Shown here piece by piece: positions 46,036-57,939 of a stretch of 64,000 nucleotides of DNA. The notes beneath the pieces are model-generated. The model searched no databases. It was not told the origin of the DNA and saw only the letters and a list, made by a program, of their open reading frames with translations. Position 1 is the stretch's first letter, and each line of letters starts with the position of its first letter. Position numbers and translations under genes: made by a program. Source of the stretch: Eulemur rufifrons (taxonomy: Eukaryota > Chordata > Mammalia > Primates > Lemuridae); contig NC_090989.1 in NCBI RefSeq assembly GCF_041146395.1, positions 278,472,343-278,536,342 of the forward strand. Direction: 5' to 3'.

Positions 46036-46934
46036 TGTGGGATGGAGGACTAAGTGGAGGAACTGCTTATTTGCTCTGCCTGTGAGCTTGCAGCAGTACC
46101 AGGTAGTCCCCTCCTGAACCAGGTGCTTTACACGGTTTTGGCTGTTACACCTGCCTTGATTGAGTAATAATCACGTTTGGTTAGCCAGGCCCAAGCAGTC
46201 AGTCAGAGCCTCTGCTCAACCTGCACTGCCCAGAGAGGACAGTGGGCCACCACAGTTCCAGGCTGGAGCAGGAAGCCTCTGGCTTCAGCAGCCCCAGAAG
46301 ACTTGAAAAGCAAATACTTACCACCAGCTCTTCAGAATACTTCCCAGAGCTCAGGGAAGTACACTGGGACCTCTGGGGGCCATGGGACAGAAGCTACTGT
46401 CCTGGGCCACCATGTATCAGTGCTGTCCCATGTGACATCCACCACAGTTCTAGACTTGGTCATGGCCATTGCTTGCCTCCCCCGCTGCAAATCTGGGACA
46501 GGCCTGGCCATTTGTCCTTCTGACTTTGTGGACCTCTTACAGCACCAAGGTAGCTCCATTTTCTTACTCACTGTGGTTTTGGTGAGGAGATCGATAGGTA
46601 GACAAGTAGTGCCCATGTGGGTGGCAAGATGCTATTCCCCTACAAAGTTGGTATTGGACCCTTTTGTCAGTGTGTCTATACTCTTCCTCAGTGTGGACTT
46701 CAAGGATGCAGACATGCCGCAGGTGGCCCTAAACCCAAACCCCAGCCACAGTCATAAGGCCCCCCTCAGGCTCCTGGAAAGCCCCCGAGTATGGGTAGCA
46801 GTAATGGCCACCACATTGGCTCTGCCTTGTGGGATCTTCTGAAAACCCTAGCAGGATGTGTCCAGAACAGGGAAAGAATTTGTGTCTCTGCTCTTCCCTT
46901 CCCTCTGTGTGATTCTGATTGTTAGTGGTTCATA
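46036..46934. other. No gene supported; one long chance frame
   Basis: A 221-codon plus-strand frame (46,177-46,842) is the longest non-ANGPTL2 frame outside exon antisense. It has no recognised domain, signal peptide or splice context. Confidence 0.5.
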
Positions 46935-47020
46935 ATAATAAGTGACTGACGTTTGCTAAGGGTTTGCTGCTCACCAGGCACTGTGCTAAGGCCTCCCTGT
47001 GCGTGATCACTTGTGCTCCT
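46935..47020 (-). repeat. MIR fragment
   Basis: CTCACCAGGCACTGTGCTAA at its centre. Confidence 0.7.
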
Positions 47021-47029
47021 TCTAGAATG

Positions 47030-47225
47030 CAGTGGAATTTGGTTCAGAATGGCTGGTGCCAGCACTTACTGGCCACGTGGCCTGGGCACATCATTTAACC
47101 TGAACCTCAGTTTCCTCACCTGTAGATGGGGGTGAATAATAGTGCCTGTGTTACAGGGTGGTTGTAAGGATTCTACAAGTTGATAAGTGCCTGGCTCAGG
47201 GTAAGTGCGACATAAGTGTAGCTCT
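47030..47225 (+). repeat. MIR SINE
   Basis: TGAACCTCAGTTTCCTCACC and AAGTGCCTGGCTCAGGGTAA. Confidence 0.88.
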
Positions 47226-47234
47226 TACTAAGAG

Positions 47235-47375
47235 ATGGGCACTATTATTATCCCAATTCACACATAAGGAAACTGAGGCTTAGAAAAACTAAGTGTTCTG
47301 CCGGAGCCACTTGGCCGCTAAGTGGAAGAGCCAGGATTTAAAGCCAACTTGTGAGCATGACCCTGCTCTGCCTCC
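47235..47375 (-). repeat. MIR SINE
   Basis: GGCACTATTATTATCCCAAT and AAGGAAACTGAGGCTTAGAA. Opposite orientation to its left neighbour. Confidence 0.88.
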
Positions 47376-48294
47376 ATTTGGAAAAATGCATGTGGGGAGC
47401 ATTTGGCCAGCTTCGGAAGTGGCATTCTCAACTTTCCTCAGAGCCCCGGGTGAAAGGAGATCCTTTTCTAAGTAACCGAACTGGCCTCTGGGAGCTCTCA
47501 TAATCCCACAGCAGAGGCAATAGCTGACCCATGACACACATATCACAGAAGGAGAAGGGAAGGATCAGTGGAGAATTTCTGTTGGGAAATGTTATCTAAC
47601 GCTGAATGCTTTCAAGGGACTCAGTACGTGGAACCCATGCTGTCCCCCGGCTGGGGTACCAGGGAAGCCGCTTCCGATCCAGCCAGTTGGAGACCCAGAG
47701 TACCAGCCAGTGCAGAAACCTCTGGGTGGCACATCCCTTCCAGCACCGGACACCTTAGCTCCCCTCACCAGCTGGAGAGCTGTGAGCAAAAGCTGCCCAG
47801 CTCCAGGGAACTTTCTGAACAAGGGCTCCCGGCTGCCTTAGGACAGCGTTTGCTTTTGCTTTTGCCTCAGCGAAGTCGCTGGCTGGGGTGCAGAGCAGCC
47901 CAAAGCGACAAGGGACTTCCCGGGCCCTCGGGCTACCCCTGCCGTCTGGGACTCTTTCAGTCCGCTGCCCCCGCTAGGCACACACCCCAGCTGCCCAGCC
48001 GTGCCCAGGAGCTGCCTGCCTTCACCCTAAACGCTCTTTGTCCAAAGAGGGGAGGGCTCACTGAAGTCCTCAGTACCCCAGCCCATGAACTTGTGCTCCA
48101 GACACCACCAAGTGTCCACAGTCCTGTCTGGAGATGCCGTATTCGGCTCCACGTGAAAGCAGGGAGTGACCCCCTTTGGGATCTGGCTGCACACACCCCC
48201 CAGCAGTAGGAAGCAGGGTTCTTGAACCCCCAGCCACGGGGCCAGCTGCTGCCTCTCGCGCATTGTCCCTGGCTGCCACAGGCTGGCCCCTTAC
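47376..48294. other. GC-rich start of ANGPTL2 intron 1
   Basis: Moderately CpG-rich, repeat-poor sequence just downstream of the predicted first exon. Could contain alternative first exons or intronic regulatory sites; none can be fixed by sequence alone. Confidence 0.4.
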
Positions 48295-48750
48295 CTCTTC
48301 CCTCCTGCTCGGCTCCCAGGGCAGCTCCTCACATGCTTCACCTTGGCCGTCAGTGGGGCAGCCTGTCCATGGCCTCCAGGAGGGGTTCCCGAGTCACAGG
48401 CTGGCCAACCCGCTGCCGCGCAGCCCTGCCCCACTGGCCTCTGGGGCTCTGCTTCCACAGCAGGGCTCGGCAGGGGATGGAGCTGGCCAGGGGTCCTGCT
48501 GGGGCTGCTCACAGCCTGCTTTCCCTCACAGTGGGGCAGGCAGCTGCCTCAGTGCCATGCTCTGGGGTCCGGGGGCTCGGGCAGCACCACTCAGGGCTTG
48601 GGGTCCATCCTCAGGCCGTCTGCAGCAGCCTCATTTGAACTCCCAACTCCTTTGTGGAGCCTTTACATGCCGCCAGAGGAAACTGTGAGCACAGCCTGAC
48701 CCTGGTTGGCTGCAGGCGCTTCTCTCCACCCACCAGTGCAAGAGGATCCC
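48295..48750 (-). other. ANGPTL2: Candidate non-coding first exon of ANGPTL2
   Basis: A strong minus-strand donor, GAAGAG|GTAAGG at 48,295/48,294, sits directly downstream of the GC-rich region that best resembles a promoter. An exon of about 450 nt here would bring the mRNA to roughly the 3.4-3.6 kb I remember for this gene, and the gene span to about 34 kb (about 35 kb in human, from memory). The upstream edge is a guess; no initiator was pinned down. Other minus-strand donors nearby (48,057-48,062 and about 50,224) are weaker. Confidence 0.4.
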
Positions 48751-49110
48751 CCAGGCCCCAGAAAGGCTCCGGGCCTCCCCTCAGCCCCAGACAGAGGCGG
48801 GCCGCCCGGTGATGTCACACTAGCTCCGGCCCCAGCTGGCCTGGCCCCTCCCGCCCGGCCCGCTTTGGCAGCCTCAGCGGGCCCCCTCCTTCCTTGGCAC
48901 GGGCAGCCTGGCCAGCTCTGCTCCCTGGCCCGCCCTCTCCCCAAAGCCCAGGCAGCTCCTGCGTGCTCTGCGAGGCAGGCGGAGAGCTTCCCCTTTGACT
49001 CAGGGAATGGGTTTAGATCCGCTCCAGCTGTGCGTGCAGCCGCCTTGTGAGCAGCAGGCGGCGGGTCCTCCCCCTGGATGGCTCCTGGGCACTGCCCCAC
49101 AGGCTGGCGG
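48751..49110 (-). promoter_or_regulatory. ANGPTL2: Candidate ANGPTL2 promoter (GC-rich, TATA-less)
   Basis: GC-rich block with clustered CpGs and no TATA element. Visible sites: a CRE-like TGATGTCA at 48,810-48,817, GC/Sp1-type runs at 48,797-48,808 and 48,844-48,861, and a consensus AP-1 TGACTCA at 48,996-49,002. AP-1 and CRE sites would fit stress- and inflammation-induced expression, but that link is inference. It lies just upstream of the predicted first exon. Confidence 0.45.
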
Positions 49111-49249
49111 GCGGGGCAGCTCAGCCCAGAGGGCCTCTCCTCATCAGCTGTCCGTCATGGAGGCCTCACTCTCATCTCTAAACTCTGGGGAAGGGAGCCC
49201 AAGGCTGTCCGCACAGGAGCAGAGTGAGAGCTGCTGGAAGTTAGCAGGA

Positions 49250-49440
49250 GGCAGTGGCTTAGGATGGTGGAAATACCACAGGCTGGGGGTTGGGCAGCGC
49301 TGGATAAAAGCTGTCACATCCCACCTTAGTGGCTTTGATTAGGTCACTTCACCTCTCCGGGCATCCCTTTCATGCATAGGTAAATGAGCTAATTAATTCT
49401 AGTAATCTACCTCCAAGGGCTGCAGCAAGGACTCTGTCAG
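49250..49440 (+). repeat. MIR SINE (diverged)
   Basis: TTGATTAGGTCACTTCACCT and GGTAAATGAGCTAATTAATT. Confidence 0.65.
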
Positions 49441-50403
49441 GTCGCAGGGGAAAGGGCTTGGTAGTGTCAAGGACACTCCCTTGAACCATCAGGAGTCTGC
49501 AGCTGGGTGGGCCAAGGGTCTCTCTTCCCAGAACCTCTGCTGTGTGATCCTGTTTGGCCTCAGTGTTTTCATCAAAATGTGACCTCCCCTGGGCTCTTCT
49601 GGGAACACATACTGGAACTCCATCCGAGCCCTCAGCACCGAGTCAGCCACACAGGTGGAGCTCTGTGGGTGTTTATAGAATCAGCAGGAAAGGAAAGGAT
49701 GGCACCAGACCCCACGGTGCAACACCCTACAGACTCCTCGGCACAGTCCAGGCGCCCTGCAGGGAGGCAGAGGGCAGGAGGAGGCAAGCTCCAGGGAGGG
49801 AGCCCCCCGGGCACAGGTTTGTCCCTCTGCTTGGACAACAGCATGAGAAATATCGGTGATGGCTCCTCTTTTCTTTTTAAAAAAGTTTTAGTGATGATGG
49901 TGGTGATGATGTTTGGGTACAAATTGGGAAAATGGGCCTCTCCCCACCCCTAGGCACAGTGGGTCACATTCCTGGTCCCTGGGTAAACAGCTCCACTGTG
50001 ATCTTCCCCTGTCAGGACTGCCACTCCTGTCTCTGCAGGGAGCGAACTCTCTTCCTGCCTCAGCTTCTCCTCAGCCTGCCCAGACTCTCTCTCTTTTCCA
50101 TCTGTCAGCTCCATCGTGTTCTAGAAGGCGAGTCCTTGCCGGTAGCCCCCAGGTCTTCCAGGCCACAGCATTAGCCAAAGAACTGCACTGGACCGTCAGC
50201 CAGAAATGCTCCCTGCACCTACCGTGGGGAGGAGACCCGGCCACTCTGTGGGTTCTCCAAAGGGCCTGGAGGGCCCCCAGTGGGGCCATGGTGGGCTGGG
50301 GGCTCAACGTCAGTAGAAGCACATGGGATGAAAATGAATTCTTCTGGAGCTCTACCCTCCACAGGATGAGGGCACCCATGTTTTTGCCAGCCTGAGATAA
50401 ACA
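49441..50403. other. No gene seen
   Basis: Upstream flank of ANGPTL2 with no recognised exon. A 148-codon plus frame at 49,507-49,953 has no known match. Confidence 0.45.
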
Positions 50404-50414
50404 GTGGACATATC

Positions 50415-50600
50415 TTTCTTTTCTCCCTCCCTCCCTCCTTCCCTCCCCCTTTCCCTCTCTCCCTCCACCTCTCCCTCTCGCCCTCCACCTCTCCCTCTCC
50501 CCCTCCTCCTCTCTCACTCTCATGCTCTCTCTCTGTCTCCCCTTTTGTTCTTTTCCTTTCCTCCTCCCCCTCCCCCTTCTTTCCCTCCTCTTCTTTCTGC
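50415..50600. repeat. Polypyrimidine tract
   Basis: About 185 bp of almost pure C/T, with an internal CCCTCCACCTCTCCCTCTC unit repeated. Triplex-prone low-complexity DNA. Confidence 0.95.
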
Positions 50601-50624
50601 CCCCAACCCCCTCAATCCAGGAAG

Positions 50625-50720
50625 TGTTTATTTAGAACCTGCTCTTAGCCAACACCAGGAAATCATGGTCCCTGTCCTTGGAGAGCTGGTAGTCAGGGTG
50701 GGAGACAAACTGGGTATGGA
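50625..50720 (-). repeat. L2 fragment
   Basis: AAATCATGGTCCCTGTCCTT then GGAGAGCTGGTAGTCAGGGT. Confidence 0.6.
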
Positions 50721-50879
50721 ATATGCAAAGTCCTGGGCACTAAGGGACTATCTGACCATTAGGCCTGGTCAGGCCTGGGCGGCCAGAGCCAGCTCCCTTA
50801 CAGAGCAATGCTCGAGCTGAAGCCTGAGGATGGGCCAGAATGAGCGTGAATAGGAGAGCAGACAGTCTGGGTAGATTGC

Positions 50880-51430
50880 TCTTTCAAGGATGGCCACCAG
50901 TCTCTCCCGGTCCACAATGAGACCTTGACACTCCTCCCACAGAGATGTGGGGTCCGTGCCCCTCCCCTTGAATCTGAGAGGGTTTGTGACTTGCTTGTGA
51001 CCAGTGGAATGCGGTGGAAATGGCACCAACCAGCTCCCAGGCTGGATGAGAAAAGGCTGTGCAGCCTCTGCCCAGTTCACTGGGGCACTCTCTTTTGAGC
51101 CCTGAGCCAAGCTGGGGCCTAAGAAGTCCAGAAGCCACCATGCCGAGGCCACGTGCAGTGTAGGTCCCAGCCAACAGCAGCATCAGCCTCCAGACATGTG
51201 AGGAAAGATGCCTGTAGGTGATCCCAGCCCCTAACCATCAAGTCACCACCTGCTGCTGCGTCACTCCTAGCTCTGGAGTCTTCCGTTGAGGCCCCAGATG
51301 TCAGGGAGCAGAGATAAACCATACCTCTCTTCCATATCTGAATTCCTCACCCACAGAACCCATGAGTGGAATGTGAGTGTTGCTTTAGGCCGCCGGGTTC
51401 TGGTGGTAATCTGTCACACGGCAGTGGTAC
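50880..51430 (+). mobile_element. MLT1-type MaLR solo LTR
   Basis: TTGAATCTGAGAGGGTTTGT, GAAAAGGCTGTGCAGCCTCT, TGAATTCCTCACCCACAGAA and GGTAATCTGTCACACGGCAG follow the MLT1 order. Plus strand, no internal region. Confidence 0.8.
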
Positions 51431-51499
51431 CTGGAAGGGACCTTGAGGCAACAGCAGCTGTAGGGAGTCCTTCAGAGGAGCCAGGAGAAGAGCATTTTG

Positions 51500-51660
51500 G
51501 ATGAGGAGAAAAGATGAGTCTTGTTAGAGAGTGGGCCTTTATTTTAAGGACAACAGGGAGCCACTGAAAGGTTTGAGCTAGACGGTGTTGAGACTTTATT
51601 TTTAAAGGGCCACATTAGTTGTTGAGTGGAGACTGGATTGATGGGAGCTACAGACAGGGC
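51500..51660 (-). repeat. L2 fragment
   Basis: ACAACAGGGAGCCACTGAAA followed by GTTTGAGCTAGACGG. Confidence 0.55.
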
Positions 51661-51864
51661 GTCTCAGGACTTTCCCACCCTGCAGGAACAGGTATAGCCC
51701 GAGCCCCTCAGTTACTAAAACAAATTTGCTTTCACAAATCAGAGTTCCTAGGACCTCATCAGTGGGAGAGGAGCACCAGAGTGGACTTGCCCTGCCCCTC
51801 TGCACAACCCCAGCCCCTTTGATGGCCTTGGGCAGTAGGCCTAGGCCTTGCCCTACTGAGGAGC

Positions 51865-52065
51865 TTGAGCTCTGGAGTCAGATTCTAGTTCTACCACTCA
51901 GTTGCTCTGAGCCTCACTTTCTTCATCTGTAAAATGGGGATAATGAAAGGATCTACCTCATAGTGCTGATGTGAAAATGAAATAAGCTGTGACATGTTAA
52001 GTGTAACACATACTGGCTAGTGCATAGCTCAGTGAATGTTGGCTATAGTAGTTTTTATTGCCTCC
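51865..52065 (+). repeat. MIR SINE
   Basis: CTTCATCTGTAAAATGGGGA with GTGAATGTTGGCTATAGTAG at the 3' end. Confidence 0.9.
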
Positions 52066-52184
52066 TTCACAGGGCTGTGAGTAACCTGAGGACAGGGGCA
52101 TGTGCGGGCCATGTAGAGCTCTCGTTGTGTGTGGCCCAGGGCAGAGGAGTGCATGAACGAATGGCTGACTGCAGGCAGGTCAAG

Positions 52185-52400
52185 TGCTGTGGCTCAAAGT
52201 CTAATGGAGTTGGGCTCAAATCCCAGCTCTGTCACTAATCTTGGGTAACTTTCTTATTCTCTCTGAAACTTTGTTTCCTCATTTGTAAAAAGGGGATGCT
52301 AATACTCCACTCCTCAGGGTTAGTGTGAGAATTGAATATGATAATGTACCTGAGGCACTTAGGGCAATGCCTGGCACCAGCATTTAGCGATTGCTCAGGA
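52185..52400 (+). repeat. MIR SINE
   Basis: GGGCTCAAATCCCAGCTCTG and GTTTCCTCATTTGTAAAAAG. A second MIR in the same orientation 120 bp after the first. Confidence 0.9.
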
Positions 52401-52879
52401 AATATGTGCTGCTGCTGCCCTCCGCTGCCCTCAGACTCCTCCCTACGCTCCCCCAGAACATCGTGCTTCCCAGCGATGACTTCCAGATCTCAGGAGCCCT
52501 CTGACCTCCTCAAGGAGCACCATGCCCACTTGCCTGTTGGACAGAAGCATCGTGTGACTAAAGCATTTGAGAAGTGAATTTTAATTTTCCTTTTTATAGT
52601 TTTTATCAGGATGAAAAATGTGTGATGTTTACATGGTGACAGAATACAAAGAATCTTCATGTATGTGCCACAATCTGTATAAATGATTTTTTTGTGTGTT
52701 TTCCTGTCTTATCACCTTCCTGACAGGCATAAATTTTTTTCTGTTGGAAACAATGGGATGTTGTATTGAGATACTGTGTATGTAGGAGGAGTGTGTGGTG
52801 GGGGGGGGTGGCATGTATAATGTGCTATAGAGGGGTGTGCTTGGGAGGGGGTGACTTTACTGTATCTTGCAACCTGAGA

Positions 52880-54300
52880 GTCCCACTAGTGTTTAAAGCT
52901 TCCCATATCCCAAATTGACTTTTTTCTCCCACTTTCAGCACTTTAAAAGTCTTTCCACTGTCTTCTGGCCAACATTGTTTCTGATGAGAAGTCAGCTGCT
53001 TTCCTGTGTACGTAGTGATTCTTTTTTTCTCTGGCTTCTTTTCAGATTTTCTCTTTGATTTTTAGCAACCTGATTATGATGTGACTAAGTGTGATTTTTC
53101 TTTGCATTTATTCTATGTGGGGTTCACTGAGCTTCTTGAACTATGGATTGATGTTTTTCACTAAATTTGGGGATGTGGGGGGAATTTTTTAGCAATTATT
53201 GCCTTGAATGTTTTTTATACTCAATTATTTCTCCCTTACCCTTCTAGAACTTCATTTATACACTGTCATTGTCTCACAGGTCCCTGAAGCTCCATTTATT
53301 TATTTATTTTTGTCTTTTTTGTCTCCTGCTTCAGTTTGAATCATTTCTGTTACCTGTCTTCAAGTTTGCTAATCCTTTTTTCTATAGCATCTAATCTGCT
53401 ATTAATTTCATCCAAAGTATTTTTTGGTTCTAGAATTTCCACTGAATTTATTTTTATAGTCCCATTTCTCTTCTGGGATTCCTGTGCATATTTACAATAG
53501 CCATTTTAAAGTCCTTGTCTGCTAATTCCAACATCTGGGTCATCAGTGGGTTTGATTTTATTAATTTTTTCCCTTGATTATGGGTAACATTTTCCTACTT
53601 CACATGTCTATAATTTTTCATTGTATGTTGGACATTGTGGATGGTACATTGAAGATACTCTGTATTTTATTGTCTTTCTCTAAAGAATGTTGTGTTTTGT
53701 TTTAGCAGGCAGTTAAACTACTTGATCTTGTGAAGGTGTGGTTTTTATACTTTGTTTATATAGGTTTATTTTGGTTTTGTCCATAGTCCCAGGGCATAAC
53801 TCTTAGTCCTGAGTTTACTTGTAAAGCATGACCTTTCTAGGATCAAAACAAAAGCCTTAAGTGTCCCTTAAGCTGCTTTAACTTGGCAGGACTTGAACTC
53901 CAAACTCTATCTTACAATAAATTGCTGAAATCTCTTCCTCCTGCTACTTTCGGTTGTGCTTCTTAGAGTATCTCTCTACATGTATACAATTTAGCAGTTA
54001 GCTAAGGATTTGAGTGGAATTTGTGCAGTAATTTTGGGGCTTCCCCTTCTGTAGCTCTTTCCCTTCTGACATTTTTCCTCTCAATTCCCAGCCTCAAAAT
54101 CCAACCTCTTTCTTGTCTTCCCAGACAGTAAGACTGCTGCTCTCTGTTTCAGTTCTTCTGGGTATCACCATGAACTGAGAAATGCTCTCGTGTGCTTGTC
54201 TTCTTTCAAGGACCGTGTCTCCTCTAGTGTCTCTGCTTTTGATTGTTCTCCATTGCTTTCAAGCAGTTGTTTTTTATATATTGTCTGGAGTTTATAATTT
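52880..54300 (-). mobile_element. Old L1M LINE, about 1.4 kb
   Basis: T-rich antisense L1 sequence in family order: TTCCACTGTCTTCTGGCCAA, GTTTCTGATGAGAAGTCAGC, ATTATGATGTGACTAAGTGT, GGTTCACTGAGCTTCTTGAA, GTCCTTGTCTGCTAATTCCA and TTGTATGTTGGACATTGTGG. All frames are broken. Ends approximate. Confidence 0.72.
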
Positions 54301-54594
54301 TTATTGACCTAAGTGTTAGTTGCATACAGTGTCCTCCTCCCTTTTGGGATCTGGAACTTCCCACATCCAACTGAATTTGTCTTCTCACCCAAACCTTCTG
54401 CACTCCTGGTGCTACTGGTGCCCTACCATAAGCCTAGACTATTGGCTGATGGTTCCTAATCCAGTTGTCTGTCCTCCCTTCTCTTGATCATAGTCTGTTG
54501 GGAAATGTCAGCCTCAAGAATTCACAGATTGGTTCATCTCAGTGTACCTGTCTGAGCACTAGAAGATGGAAGAGATGTGCTGTCCTCACAAGCC

Positions 54595-54800
54595 TTGTTA
54601 GAACCCCTTGCATAGCTACCTGTGATGTGCTAGGCATCAAGCTCAGCATTTTATAGGTATTATTTCTTTTTAAAATCCTGTGAGGGAAGTATTACTATTT
54701 TATTTTCCTGGCAAGAAGACCGAGACTTAGCAAAGTGAAGTTCTTTGCACCAGGCCACACAGCTAGGAAGGAATGGGACTGCGATTAAAACCTGCATCCA
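54595..54800 (-). repeat. MIR SINE
   Basis: TGATGTGCTAGGCATCAAGC and GGCCACACAGCTAGGAAGGA. Confidence 0.82.
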
Positions 54801-56639
54801 AGTGAGGAGGAACACAGTTTTCCTGCAAACAAATGTTCTTCTTCAATGCTAGCACGCTTCTTGTTTTTAGGTCTCTGAAATCAGGATGCTTCTCATAGTC
54901 AGTGGCATGTCATAGTCTAACTGGCAGCTCTTTTCCTTTCTTACTAGAATGTGATGCATTTTACAGTTGATGACTTGTCAGATTCAAGGAAGTGTGGCAG
55001 TTTCAGTCATGAACCTCCAGTGAGGTTGGCCATTGATGAAGAACAAAAAGGCAAAGTCCCTCCTATCCTAGTCAGCTGGCCTTGGAAAGGCCTCAGGGAG
55101 TGGCCAAGCATCAGGAAGCCTGTGGAACTGCCAGAGCCTCCATCCATCCAGATTGAATAAAACAGCTGCCTCTAAACCAACAGTGAGCCAGCTGGTCCCG
55201 TCCTCTCCTGGAGACGTGTGGTGAGGTCCTGTGACTCGCTGCCCCATGCCGGGCAGGCAGGCCACATGCTCTCTGGCTCTGGTGAGAAGTTAGGAGACTT
55301 TTGCTATGGGAAGATGCTAAGGCAGTGCTACTGTCTAGTGTCACAGAGGATATCCAGGCACCACAGAGAGCCCTTTGAGGACACTGTGTCTGTTAAACAC
55401 TTGCCAAACAAGTCTATCCAAAAGTCCGAACAGGTTGCACACTCACGTGCAAGGCAGCTTCGAGAGCCTGTTGTTAGCTCATGTATGACCAGTCGTTTCA
55501 GGGGACAGAGTCAGGGCAGCACCTCTCCTCAAGTGTGGACATCAGCCAACAAACACATTTGTTATTCAGTCAACAAGTACTTATTAAGCCCCACTGGAGC
55601 ATGAGTTGGACTATAGATCAATTTGTCCAAAGCCGTGTGCTGAGACTTTTAGTTGACAGGTTTTCATTTTGCCTCCCAATAGTATTTTAAGGAAAGTTCA
55701 CTTGGTCTTATCCTAGCTCTCTCCTACTGCAGGTGACACATGGGCCCAGCCCTAGGAGGGGAGACTGAGGACCAGTGAGAGTTGAGATTTAATTTTAGTT
55801 TTCTGGTTTTCTTTGTTTTTTCATAACAAAAACTTCCTAGAAATTTTTGAAATCTGTTTAAAATCATTCCCATCCAATATAAATTGTTTGAAAAATATTC
55901 TCACTTCTGGAACATTGTCTGTGACAGACCAGACCTTTGTCCCAGACAGAAGAGAAGAGACAGAAGGCAGTTTTATGGTCTTTGGAGGAGGATTCCAACT
56001 CCTCACACAAGATACCTGCTGAAATTCTCATCCCAAAGAGCAGCCAGGCTGTTGCTGGCTTGTTGACCTTTCCTAGGCCCTGAGGAGGCAGCTGAGCAGA
56101 TAAATGAAGGCTTCTGGCAAAAGACTGATAAGTGAGCTCCCCAGGAATGAGACCAGGGTGGGGCCACCAGGCGGTGGTGCGGTGCTGGCCTGCAGGAGCT
56201 GCTGGCAGGGAGCTCTCTGACTAATGGGTCTGGGAGGGGAGCCGTCCTCGGGGGGGCACCCGCACAGGCCCTGCGGGGAGTGAGGGCACCCAGTGCAGGA
56301 GCTTGCTTCAGCCCTGCCAGGCTCCAGACTACCCACTGCCCTCCCTCTCCCCTCCCTGGGCTGGGCCGGATAAGTCCTCCCTCTGAGGCCTGGAACCCTG
56401 GACAGCAGGGATCAGGTTTTCTCTCTGTGCTGGATATTCTTCGTTTGCTGCCCCAGATCTGCTCTTGGGCACCCTGCCCTGTGCCCTGACCTTTATGGAT
56501 TTCCTCAATGGGCTCCATTGCCCTCTGGCTGCGGGTTAGTGTTGGCCAGTGGCAGGTGCCAGCAGGAAATGAGAGGGTGGGAAGAGAGAGAGGACAGGTG
56601 TATTGCCAGCTCCCTCCCTACTGACCCATGGCTGTCTTG
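54801..56639. other. No gene seen
   Basis: Non-repetitive sequence with short frames (up to 171 codons at 56,003-56,518). A short inverse L2 piece may lie at 55,545-55,610 (CAACAAGTACTTATTAAGCC). Confidence 0.45.
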
Positions 56640-56865
56640 GTGGTGTGATGGGAGTCACCAGGCCTGGGTTTGAATTCCACCTCTACTGCTTATTAACCAT
56701 GAACGTCTGGAATTTACCTGTCCTGCCTGAGTCTCAGTTTCCTCATTTAAAGACTGGAGATAGTAATATTACCTTCCCAGGATGGCTGGGAGGAATAGGT
56801 GGATCAGTGTGAGTGCAGATACCCTTAGTAGGTGCTCAATAAATGATGGCTCTCTTCCTCTAGTA
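56640..56865 (+). repeat. MIR SINE
   Basis: GAGTCTCAGTTTCCTCATTT and TAGTAGGTGCTCAATAAATG; 3' end intact. Confidence 0.88.
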
Positions 56866-57174
56866 ATTTGGAGCCCCATTATCTTGGGTTTCTAGTGCAC
56901 TTGGGTCCTCTGAAGGTCATCAGTCTTTTCATATCTCTCCAGACAGCTTTCTCTTAGCTGTCCCTTGTTGGTTTGCATATCTGTCACTGTCCCCAGAACT
57001 ATTGCCACCTAGCCTCACTACCACTAGTCTTTTGGTCAAAGAAGTATTTACTTCCCTGCCCCTTCCTTTGTCTGCAGCCTATATTTGAAGTCTGCTTAAC
57101 CAAAGAAAAGAATCCTTTTAATATAGTGGAAAGCAGGCTTATGGAAAAAGTGCACATACTTACAAAATAATTTG
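56866..57174. other. No gene seen
   Basis: Unrecognised sequence. Confidence 0.45.
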
Positions 57175-57375
57175 AAGGCTTTATTGAGTGCTTATTGATC
57201 CTCATAATAACCCTATGAGGTACGGGAGGTTCTTTTATTATTTCCCAATTTTCAGATGCAGAAACTGAGGCTTGAGTTAATTGACTTGTCCAGGACCACA
57301 CAATGGGCCAGCGTTGAACTTGGCCAGTCTGGCACCTGGGAGCCTGCTCTTACACCCTCTAATTTCTGCCTCTGT
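57175..57375 (-). repeat. MIR SINE
   Basis: CATAATAACCCTATGAGGTA and TTTTCAGATGCAGAAACTGA. Confidence 0.9.
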
Positions 57376-57939
57376 GATAGAGAAACCTCAGTGTTCCAGG
57401 CCCCAGGTACCAAGTCATTTTAGATAACCGAGTTGGCTGGAAAGCTACAAGGTTATCTCTTTAAGCATCCAATGTTTTCAAATTTTTATCCATTTTTATT
57501 ATGCTTTTATACAGACCCACGCACGCACATGTGCACTCACCTCCATAACCTTGGCCAATTACGCAATTGGCCTCTGCTTGGTGACTCAGTCATCGGGAAT
57601 AAGCTCACTTTACCGCGGGCCGCGGGCTGTCTGGGTGGAGGACACTGTTGACAGGAGCCCTATAAACCCACGACAGCTGTGTTTGTTGTCTTTTCTAGCT
57701 CTTCCTTCCATGGCAGCAAACGCCTTCCCTTCTCAGCCCCTCAGCCCTCTTCTCATTTGTTGCTTCTTACCAGCTAAGGTCCCAGAAGTCTGATAGAGTG
57801 ATTTGTAAATAAGAATGGCTGGGCGCTAAACTAGTCTCAAGAGCTCTCCTGTGAGTACACAGGAGACTCGCCGTCATCTATTTGGGTGCTCGCAGGCCTT
57901 TGCAGCTCACAAGACCTCTCTGCTCTTACGCAACAACCA
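57376..57939. other. No gene seen
   Basis: Unrecognised sequence, partly CpG-containing around 57,590-57,640. Confidence 0.45.

Noticed and set aside
46177..46842. 221-codon plus-strand open frame
   Set aside because: No recognised domain, signal peptide or splice context; a frame of this length can occur by chance in 64 kb of GC-moderate DNA read in six frames.
48176..49100. Frames of 115-170 codons in the GC-rich region
   Set aside because: Stop codons are rare in GC-rich DNA; the region fits a non-coding first exon and promoter better.
54951..55160. 69-codon frame as a possible host-gene exon
   Set aside because: Its peptide does not resemble the RALGPS1 CDC25-like or PH domain and lacks good flanking splice sites.
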